Positions 13,183 through 18,253 of a stretch of 18,253 nt of DNA are shown piece after piece. Position 1 is the stretch's first letter. Each line of letters begins with the position of its first letter. Origin of the DNA: Allobrachymonas sp. (GTDB lineage: Bacteria > Pseudomonadota > Gammaproteobacteria > Burkholderiales > Burkholderiaceae_C). A program made the translations under genes and the position numbers. The stretch is from assembly GCA_030538335.1 (NCBI GenBank), contig JAUNUE010000014.1, positions 1 to 18,253 on the forward strand, read 5' to 3'. The notes beneath the pieces were generated by a model that worked only from the letters and a program-made list of their open reading frames with translations, ran no database searches and was not told where the DNA came from.

Positions 13183-13507
13183 AAATAAAGGAATTTCCAT
13201 TTCGGCTGTGCCTGCACGCGAGAGATTCGCATCGGCGAATCCGGTGCACTCGCTGCACCTGCCATGTGCGCACATGGCAGGCACATCCCACCCCACCGTT
13301 CCCGCGGCAGCGCTTGGGTGGTATTGTGCAGACACACCCGAAATGGAGCATAAATACAAGGCATATCTACCGCCTTGCAACCATGCAACATCCCGAAAAT
13401 GTGAGTACGCCTGCGCCAGTGCGCAAGCGCCTCACGGCAACTTGTGAAAGAACATGGCTGCCAGCACGATCACTGCGCAGCGGTACAGGCCAAGCCTGCA
13501 AACCAAC
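13183..13507. promoter_or_regulatory. Leader/promoter region of the tRNA-HNH-slipin-rtcB block
   Basis: The block's promoter should lie here, between the upstream terminator and the first tRNA. Three hairpins stand in a row: GATTCGC-ATCG-GCGAATC (13224-13241), GGTGCA-CTCGC-TGCACC (13043 excluded; 13243-13259) and a 24-bp perfect palindrome of half-site CCTGCCATGTGC (13258-13281). A weak sigma-70-like pair reads TTGCAA (13375-13380), 18 nt, TATTTA (13351-13356) on the minus strand. I searched for a sigma-54 site (GG-N10-GC), as RtcR control would need, and found only a poor match (TGGGGTGGGATGTGC). No convincing ORF is present. Confidence 0.45.
13258..13281. repeat. 24-bp perfect palindrome upstream of the tRNA array
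   Basis: The half-site CCTGCCATGTGC is followed directly by its exact reverse complement. It lies 76 bp upstream of the tRNA-Glu 5' end and shares bases with the neighbouring 6-bp hairpin. It could be a dimer-binding operator or a structured transcript leader. Confidence 0.75.
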
Positions 13508-13539
13508 AAAAAAGCCCGGTTTCCTTGCAGAAACCGGGC
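13508..13539 (-). terminator. Intrinsic terminator, minus strand, upstream of the tRNA array
   Basis: A 10-bp perfect stem (GCCCGGTTTC / GAAACCGGGC, 13514-13523 and 13530-13539) with a 6-nt loop is followed on the minus strand by six T (13508-13513). No convincing gene ends just before it; it would stop transcripts arriving from the serS/tRNA-Ser side and so insulate the tRNA block. Confidence 0.85.
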
Positions 13540-13828
13540 CTCTAGATACAGAGAAGTCGAGAGTAACGCTCAGCTGTGCGTACCCTCCCCGGTTGCGCGG
13601 CAATCCTCATGCTTGAACGATGTCCAGCCCCCATTGCACGCAGGCGCCATGAGCCGATAGCCCGCCAACGCGCGCGCAGCCAAGCCCATGCCGGGTTGCG
13701 GTATGCGGTTGATGGAAGCGCTCAGTCGTATCACGGATGATCTCGATGCAAAAAGGTTGAACATGGGAATACTTGCAAAGGTAAAGGAGGCTGCAGGCAG
13801 CTCCTTCACTTCTGGAACAAGATGTAGT
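13540..13828. other. Intergenic stretch without a convincing gene
   Basis: Short frames exist on both strands (minus 13570-13809 from GTG; plus 13703-13867), but neither has a ribosome site or a recognisable product, and they overlap each other. I see no RNA gene. The minus-strand terminator just to the left hints at a transcript from this side, possibly a small RNA. Confidence 0.35.
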
Positions 13829-13868
13829 GTAAAGAAACTTTACTGTTCTTTCAAGATTCGGCGATAAT
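13829..13868 (+). promoter_or_regulatory. Probable promoter and operator of the HTH gene
   Basis: A perfect inverted repeat GTAAAG-AAA-CTTTAC (13829-13843) overlaps a weak -35 (TTACTG, 13840-13845), 17 nt before a good -10 GATAAT (13863-13868). The start codon of the HTH gene is 52 nt further on. An inverted repeat over the -35 fits autorepression, though binding is only inferred. Confidence 0.5.
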
Positions 13869-13920
13869 CTTTTTTGCAAGCGTTGCTTCAACAACACACA
13901 CGCCAAAACATCTTCTGCCC

Positions 13921-14313
13921 ATGCCCCAGCCCGCACCGCCACAACAACCCAACCTGTCTGTACTGCGCCGACAGAACCTGCTGGCGCTGCTGCAGGAGTT
14001 TGCCGAAAACATGGTTTCGGCAGGCGCGGTCACCAAAGGCATCGAGCAGGCTTTTGCCGAAAAAATCCAGGTCTCGCCCAGCATGCTCAGCCAGATGAAG
14101 GCAGGCCGCCCCATCGGCAACAAGATCGCGCGGCAAATCGAAGTCTTGTGCAAACGCCCTGCGGGCTGGCTGGATACACAGCACCCCGACCAGAAACCTT
14201 CGCCCGCTGAAGAAGCCTTTGTGACGCTTGCCAGAGAGGTATGGCGGTCGCAAAACGCCAAAGGAAAAAGGGAACTGCAGCAATATGTGCAGTCCCGCAT
14301 GGCGAAACCCTGA
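13921..14313 (+). CDS. Small HTH (Cro/XRE-like) DNA-binding protein
   Basis: 130 aa. The middle (about 35-85) reads as a lambda-repressor-type helix-turn-helix: KGIEQAFAEKIQVSPSMLSQMKAGRPIGNKIARQIEVLCKRPAGWLD, where SPSMLSQMKAG is the recognition helix and PAGWLD the usual end of this sub-family. The ends are a Pro/Gln-rich start and a charged helical tail (ELQQYVQSRMAKP). Proteins of this shape are common as stand-alone genes in betaproteobacteria; targets are unknown. The ATG has no clear ribosome site, and a later start is possible. It is divergent from the tRNA-HNH-slipin-rtcB block, with 738 bp between, and could regulate it, itself, or neither. It lies between that block and tRNA-Ser. 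Confidence 0.8.
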   Translation: MPQPAPPQQPNLSVLRRQNLLALLQEFAENMVSAGAVTKGIEQAFAEKIQVSPSMLSQMKAGRPIGNKIARQIEVLCKRPAGWLDTQHPDQKPSPAEEAFVTLAREVWRSQNAKGKRELQQYVQSRMAKP

Positions 14314-14376
14314 AAGAGGTACACCTCTGTCTTGCGCCGCGCATCAGTGCGGGTGGATTCAGGAGAGTTAAAAATC

Positions 14377-14467
14377 TGGCGGAAAGAGAGGGATTCGAAC
14401 CCTCGATACGGAAGAACCGTATACCGGATTTCGAGTCCGGCGCATTCGACCACTCTGCCATCTTTCC
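14377..14467 (-). tRNA. tRNA-Ser(CGA)
   Basis: A regular class II tRNA: acceptor GGAAAGA/TCTTTCC, anticodon arm CCGGA-CTCGAAA-TCCGG (CGA, reads UCG), long variable arm TACGG-TTCTT-CCGTA, T-arm GAGGG-TTCGAAT-CCCTC, discriminator G and encoded CCA. TTTTT follows shortly after the CCA. Unlike the array members it has no odd positions. It lies 89 nt downstream of serS on the same strand. Confidence 0.98.
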
Positions 14468-14556
14468 GCGGGTGTGCTTAGCACTGCCATGCGGTAGTCG
14501 GCGCATGGCAAGCTGTGGATTGTAGCTTTTTCTGGGGTGCGTTCGTCCGATTCGAA

Positions 14557-15888
14557 TCAGGCGCGCAAGGCGTCCAGCCCGCCCATGTAGGGGCGCAGCA
14601 CCTCGGGCACGGTCACGCTGCCGTCGTCCTGTTGGTAGCTCTCAAGCACGGCCACGAGCGTGCGGCCCACGGCGAGGCCCGAGCCATTCAGGGTGTGCAG
14701 CAACTCGGTTTTGCCCTGCGCGTTGCGAAAGCGCGCCTGCATGCGCCGCGCCTGGAAGGCTTCGCAGTTGCTGACGGACGAGATTTCGCGGTAGGTGTTT
14801 TGTGCGGGCAGCCACACCTCAAGATCATGCGTGCGCGTTGCGCCAAAGCCCATGTCGCCGGTGCTAAGCACCACCACGCGATAGGGCAGGCCGAGTTTTT
14901 GCAGAATGGCTTCGGCGTGCGTGGTCATCTCGTCAAGCGCCGCATAGCTTTTGTCGGGGTGCACGATCTGCACCATCTCCACCTTGTCAAACTGGTGCTG
15001 GCGGATCATGCCGCGTGTGTCGCGGCCGTAGCTGCCGGCTTCCGAACGAAAGCACGGTGTGTGTGCGGTAAGCTTGATCGGCAAATCGGCTTCGGCCACG
15101 ATTTCGTCACGCACCAGGTTGGTGAGTGGCACTTCGCTGGTGGGGATGAGGTAGAGCGGCGTGTGGTCGGGATGCTCTTCGCTTTCCTGCCCGCCTTTTC
15201 TGGCGGCAAACAGGTCGCCTTCAAACTTGGGCAACTGGCCGGTGCCGCGCAGGCTGTCGGTATTGACGATGTAGGGCGTGTAGCACTCGGTGTAGCCATG
15301 CTCTTGCGTTTGCACGTCGAGCATGAACTGGGCAAGCGCCCGGTGCAGGCGCGCCACCTGGCCGCGCATGACGGTAAAACGCGCGCCGGTCAATTTGGTG
15401 CCCGCTTCAAAATCCAGTCCCAGTGGCGTACCGATGTCGACGTGGTCTTTGGCGGCAAAGCCCAGTGTTTGCGGGTTGGCACCCATGCCGCCTTGCGGTG
15501 CCCAGCGGCGCAATTCCACATTGGCGGACTCATCTGTACCCACGGGTACATCAGGATGCGGCAGGTTGGGCACGGCAGCCAGCATGTCTGCCAGTTCGGT
15601 CTGGATGTGGTCGAGCCGTTCTGCTCCCTGTTCCAGTTCGGTTTTGGCAGCAGCAACCTGCGCCATCACGGCATCGGCATTCTCGCCCTTGGCCTTGAGC
15701 TGGCCGATTTGCTTGCTCAAGGCATTGCGCCGCGCCTGCAGTTCTTCGGTGCGGGTTTGCAGCGTTTTGCGCTCAGATTCGAGGGCCTTGAAGGCGTCCA
15801 CATCGAGAAAGGTTTGCGGATTTTTGCGGGCTTGCAGACGCGCGATGACGTTGTCAAGGTCTTTGCGCAGCAGGGTAATGTCGAGCAT
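14557..15888 (-). CDS. serS: Seryl-tRNA synthetase
   Basis: 443 aa, a class II aminoacyl-tRNA synthetase that charges tRNA-Ser. Residues 1-110 form the long antiparallel coiled coil that grips the long variable arm (ALESERKTLQTRTEELQARR ... ). The catalytic domain has the TSE loop (T250-E252), motif 2 (CFRSEAGSYGRDTRG, 279-293) and motif 3 (NGSGLAVGRT, 401-410). All are intact and the length is standard. The start is the ATG at 15888, 26 nt after ispH, so it is likely the third gene of a fkpB-ispH-serS operon. The downstream tRNA-Ser on the same strand may be co-transcribed with its own synthetase. Confidence 0.98.
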   Translation of the reverse strand: MLDITLLRKDLDNVIARLQARKNPQTFLDVDAFKALESERKTLQTRTEELQARRNALSKQIGQLKAKGENADAVMAQVAAAKTELEQGAERLDHIQTELADMLAAVPNLPHPDVPVGTDESANVELRRWAPQGGMGANPQTLGFAAKDHVDIGTPLGLDFEAGTKLTGARFTVMRGQVARLHRALAQFMLDVQTQEHGYTECYTPYIVNTDSLRGTGQLPKFEGDLFAARKGGQESEEHPDHTPLYLIPTSEVPLTNLVRDEIVAEADLPIKLTAHTPCFRSEAGSYGRDTRGMIRQHQFDKVEMVQIVHPDKSYAALDEMTTHAEAILQKLGLPYRVVVLSTGDMGFGATRTHDLEVWLPAQNTYREISSVSNCEAFQARRMQARFRNAQGKTELLHTLNGSGLAVGRTLVAVLESYQQDDGSVTVPEVLRPYMGGLDALRA

Positions 15889-15914
15889 GGTGTGCGGTTG
15901 TGGATGAAAAAAGA

Positions 15915-16928
15915 TCAGGAAAAATCAATGTCTGATGCGCTGTCGTCGTCAAGCCTCAGCCCTTTGGGCAAGGGGAACGACATGGGCTCGGCCACGCCCT
16001 GCATACTGCGCACCGAAAGCACGCCCCATTCGCGCAGGCGCTGGATCACCTGCTGCACCAGCACCTCGGGCGCACTGGCGCCAGCGGTCAGCCCCACTTT
16101 CTGCGCGCCCTCAAACCATTGGGGTTGCAGGTCAGAGGCATCATCGACCAGATAAGCGGGTATGCCCAGCCGCAAGGCCAGCTCAACCAATCTTTTGCTA
16201 TTGCTGCTGGTTTTGCTGCCTACCACCACCGCCACATCAACCTCCTTGCTCATCAGCTTGACTGCGTTTTGCCGGTTTTGTGTGGCGTAACAGATGTCTT
16301 GCTGTTTGGGCTCGCGAATGTTGGGGAAGCGCGCCTTGATGGCGGCCGTAATGGCTGCTGCATCGTCCACGCTCAGCGTGGTTTGCGTGACCACGGCCAG
16401 TTTTTCGGACTGGCGCGGTTGCACGCGGGCCACGTCGTCTTCGTCTTCGACGAGGTGGATGCCTTCGCTCAACTGCCCCATCGTGCCTTCCACTTCGGGG
16501 TGGCCCTTGTGGCCGATCATGATGAATTCGTAGCCCTCCTTGGCGAGCTTGGCTACTTCGACGTGTACCTTAGTCACCAGCGGACAGGTGGCATCGAACA
16601 CACGGAAGCCCCGTCGGTCGGCCTCGTCGCGCAAGGCCTTGCTCACGCCATGGGCGCTGAACACCACCGTGGCACCTGCCGGAATGTCGTCCAGTTCTTC
16701 GACGAAAATCGCGCCCTTGTTCTTCAGGTCATTGACGACGTGCGTGTTGTGCACGATTTCGTGGCGCACGTAGATGGGGCGGCCAAACTTGGCCAGCGCG
16801 TGCTCCACGATGTCGATGGCGCGATCGACCCCGGCACAAAAACCGCGCGGCGCAGCCAGCACCACTTCGCGTTCGGATGTTTCCGTAGCTGCTGCGACGG
16901 GTTGGGAGGGGGACAAAGACTGCTTCAT
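15915..16928 (-). CDS. ispH: 4-hydroxy-3-methylbut-2-enyl diphosphate reductase
   Basis: 337 aa. The last step of the MEP isoprenoid pathway: reduction of HMBPP to IPP and DMAPP with an iron-sulfur cluster. The three cluster cysteines are C31 (PRGFCAGV), C115 (DATCPLV) and C213 (DICYATQNRQ). Substrate residues are in HEIVHN (H60), SAHGVS (H93), GHPEVEGTMGQ (H143) and GSKTSSNS. The first 20 residues are a low-conservation extension and the last 15 are acidic. The ATG overlaps the fkpB stop by 4 nt (ATGA), which points to translational coupling, a known fkpB-ispH arrangement. Confidence 0.97.
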   Translation of the reverse strand: MKQSLSPSQPVAAATETSEREVVLAAPRGFCAGVDRAIDIVEHALAKFGRPIYVRHEIVHNTHVVNDLKNKGAIFVEELDDIPAGATVVFSAHGVSKALRDEADRRGFRVFDATCPLVTKVHVEVAKLAKEGYEFIMIGHKGHPEVEGTMGQLSEGIHLVEDEDDVARVQPRQSEKLAVVTQTTLSVDDAAAITAAIKARFPNIREPKQQDICYATQNRQNAVKLMSKEVDVAVVVGSKTSSNSKRLVELALRLGIPAYLVDDASDLQPQWFEGAQKVGLTAGASAPEVLVQQVIQRLREWGVLSVRSMQGVAEPMSFPLPKGLRLDDDSASDIDFS

Positions 16929-17380
16929 AAGATACCGATCACTTCAACTTCAAAGACCAGCGCCTGATCCGACAAGGGGTGGTTGAAATCCAGCAGCACG
17001 GCCTTCTCGCCAAGCTGTACGACGGTGGCTGCCAGCCGGGCTTCGCCGTCGGGCGTGGGAAACTGCAGTACCTCGCCCACATGGTACTGCGCCTCGGGGT
17101 CGCCAAATTCCTTCAGCGCGCTGTGGCTGAGCCATTGCCGCTTGCCGGGGTCAGCCTCGCCAAACACGCTGCCCGCAGGCAGTTCAAACGCCTCGCGGTG
17201 GCCTTCGTGCAGGCCGATCAGCTTTTCTTCAAGCGGCGCGGCCAGCGAGCCGCTGCCCATCTGCAGCGTGGCGGGCTTGCCGCCAAAGGTGTTGATGACA
17301 TCGCCGTTGGCACCAGCCAGCCGGTAATGCAGGGTCAGAAAGGAATCGGGCTGAATGGTGGGGGTGGCGGTTCCGGACAT
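16925..17380 (-). CDS. fkpB: FKBP-type peptidyl-prolyl isomerase (FkpB/SlpA type)
   Basis: 151 aa from the ATG at 17380 (MSGTATPTIQPDSFLTLHYRL). A GTG at 17437 would add 19 residues, but a TACAAT -10-like element overlaps there, so the shorter form is preferred. The chain has the FKBP core split by an insert-in-flap domain, as in SlyD/FkpB: GDVINTF near the start, LEEKLIGLHEGHREAFELPAGSVFG, and the end DFNHPLSDQALVFEVEVIGI, which is diagnostic. It should speed prolyl isomerisation and act as a cytoplasmic chaperone. It opens the fkpB-ispH-serS cluster and is divergent from radC. Confidence 0.94.
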   Translation of the reverse strand: MSGTATPTIQPDSFLTLHYRLAGANGDVINTFGGKPATLQMGSGSLAAPLEEKLIGLHEGHREAFELPAGSVFGEADPGKRQWLSHSALKEFGDPEAQYHVGEVLQFPTPDGEARLAATVVQLGEKAVLLDFNHPLSDQALVFEVEVIGIL

Positions 17381-17423
17381 GGCTACAGGCAGCGCCAGCC
17401 ATTGGCTGGCAGAAAAATAAGGT

Positions 17424-17429
17424 ATTGTA
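17424..17429 (-). promoter_or_regulatory. Possible -10 element of the fkpB operon
   Basis: TACAAT on the minus strand lies 43 nt before the fkpB ATG in the 124-bp divergent gap to radC. No good -35 is seen at the right distance, so the call is tentative. Confidence 0.35.
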
Positions 17430-17504
17430 GAAGGCACCGCACGCCCGCGCGAATGGCCACAGGAACCAGCGGGCTTTACCCCCGGTTTTCATTGCGCGCA
17501 TGAC

Positions 17505-18206
17505 ATGAAACTCAGCCATCTGCCTGCCCAGACCCTGCCCCGTGAAAAGCTGCTGGCGCGCGGCGCTGCCAGCCTTTCCGATGCGGAACTGCTCGCCATT
17601 ATTCTGCGCACCGGCATGGCAGGCAAAAATGTGCTGCAGATGGCGCAAGAGGTGCTGGATACCTGTGGCGGGCTGGCAGGTTTGCTGCATGCCGATGCGG
17701 TGCAGCTCAAGCGCATCAAGGGCCTGGGCGGCAACGCCAAGCGCGCCGAACTGCTGGCCGTGATGGAACTCGCCCGCCGCGCCGTGGCACAGCAGATGCA
17801 AAAGCGCACCAACCTCGGCAGCCCTGAACTTGCCATGCAGTATGTGCAGATGCAGTTGGGCCAGCAGGCGCAAGAGTGCTTTGCCGTGCTGTTTCTCGAC
17901 ACGCACCATCGGCTGATCTGTATGGAGACCTTGTTCACCGGCACCTTGAATCAGGCCAGCGTCTATCCGCGCGAAGTGGCAGCCCGCGCCTTGCACCACC
18001 AGGCCGCCAGTGTGATGCTGGCGCACAACCACCCCAGCGGGCAGGTGGAGCCTTCAGCCGCAGACCGCGCCTTGACGCAGCGCCTGCAGCAGGCCTTGGG
18101 CTTGCTGGATATTGCCGTGCTCGACCATTTGATTGTGGCGCCCGGCCAGGCGGTGTCGATGGCGCAGCAGGGGTATATGCCCACCACGACAATGGCAAAC
18201 AAGTAA
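17505..18206 (+). CDS. radC: RadC-family JAB/MPN domain protein
   Basis: 233 aa, full length. The N-terminal part has PREKLLARGAASLSDAELLAIILRTG and a helix-hairpin-helix (KRIKGLGGNAKRAEL, about 69-83). The C-terminal JAMM/MPN+ domain carries the metal motif HNHPSG (H174, H176) with D187 in PSAADRAL and E157 upstream. The family was once linked to DNA repair, but that link was withdrawn and its function remains unclear; a metallo-hydrolase or nuclease-related role is assumed. It is transcribed alone, divergent from fkpB, and closed by a terminator 5 nt after the stop. Confidence 0.95.
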   Translation: MKLSHLPAQTLPREKLLARGAASLSDAELLAIILRTGMAGKNVLQMAQEVLDTCGGLAGLLHADAVQLKRIKGLGGNAKRAELLAVMELARRAVAQQMQKRTNLGSPELAMQYVQMQLGQQAQECFAVLFLDTHHRLICMETLFTGTLNQASVYPREVAARALHHQAASVMLAHNHPSGQVEPSAADRALTQRLQQALGLLDIAVLDHLIVAPGQAVSMAQQGYMPTTTMANK

Positions 18207-18210
18207 CCAT

Positions 18211-18236
18211 CCCCCGGCAAAGCCGGGGGCTTTCGT
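18211..18236 (+). terminator. Intrinsic terminator after radC
   Basis: An 8-bp perfect stem (CCCCCGGC / GCCGGGGG, 18211-18218 and 18222-18229) with a 3-nt AAA loop is followed by CTTTCGTT. The T-run is short, but the GC-rich stem and position right after radC make it likely. Confidence 0.8.
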
Positions 18237-18253
18237 TATGTGAGCCGCTCAAA

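Noticed and set aside
13183..13400. Sigma-54 promoter expected for RtcR control
   Set aside because: Only one GG-N10-GC match (TGGGGTGGGATGTGC) was found and its other consensus bases are poor, so it is not reported as a promoter.
13570..13809. Minus-strand frame of 79 codons from GTG
   Set aside because: No ribosome site and no recognisable fold, and another frame overlaps it on the opposite strand. The terminator at 13508 is the only support.
13703..13867. Plus-strand frame of 54 codons (MRLMEALSRITDDLDAK...)
   Set aside because: It reads somewhat protein-like but has no ribosome site and runs through the promoter of the HTH gene.

Overview
The window looks like a chromosomal segment of a GC-rich betaproteobacterium, most likely Burkholderiales and perhaps Comamonadaceae. 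This rests on codon use, the fkpB-ispH-serS arrangement, and a degenerate dispersed repeat of the kind common in that family. The placement is an inference; no database search was possible.

Layout. (1) 1-4407, minus strand: a two-partner secretion pair. The outer-membrane transporter (TpsB, 2692-4407) is transcribed first, then a very large filamentous-haemagglutinin-like exoprotein (TpsA, start 2600) that runs off the left edge. An intrinsic terminator lies between them. (2) 4826-8344, plus strand: a single-chain biotin-dependent pyruvate carboxylase. (3) 8345-8744: intergenic, with hairpins and a degenerate repeat. (4) 8745-13182, minus strand: the most unusual part. In transcription order it holds nine closely packed tRNA or tRNA-like genes (Glu with a T-loop insertion, Met, Trp, Met/Ile, Asp, Leu, Asn, His, Lys), an HNH endonuclease gene, two more tRNA-like elements in tandem, a soluble slipin/SPFH protein, and the RNA ligase RtcB. 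Spacing is short, all parts share one strand, and an upstream terminator insulates the block, so it is probably one transcription unit or a set of coupled units. (5) 13183-13920: a leader/promoter region with three hairpins (one a 24-bp perfect palindrome), a minus-strand terminator, and the promoter of a small HTH protein (13921-14313, plus). (6) 14377-17380, minus strand: the housekeeping cluster fkpB-ispH-serS followed by tRNA-Ser(CGA). (7) 17505-18206, plus strand: radC with its terminator.

Main result. Region 4 looks like an RNA-repair locus that carries its own bank of non-standard tRNAs. Several depart from the consensus in ways that keep the overall fold: a 66-nt structured insertion between T-loop positions 57 and 58 of tRNA-Glu, a swapped 54/58 T-loop pair in a tRNA-Met, a degenerate T-arm in tRNA-Lys, a Leu anticodon on a short-variable-loop body, an over-long acceptor in tRNA-His, and a mini tRNA-like element with only acceptor, T-arm and one tetraloop hairpin. 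The anticodons present (Glu UUC, Lys UUU, His, Asn, Asp, Met CAU, Trp CCA, Leu) overlap strongly with those cut by known anticodon nucleases. A decoy, sensor or reserve-tRNA system linked to RtcB is the working hypothesis. Neither rtcR nor rtcA is in the window.
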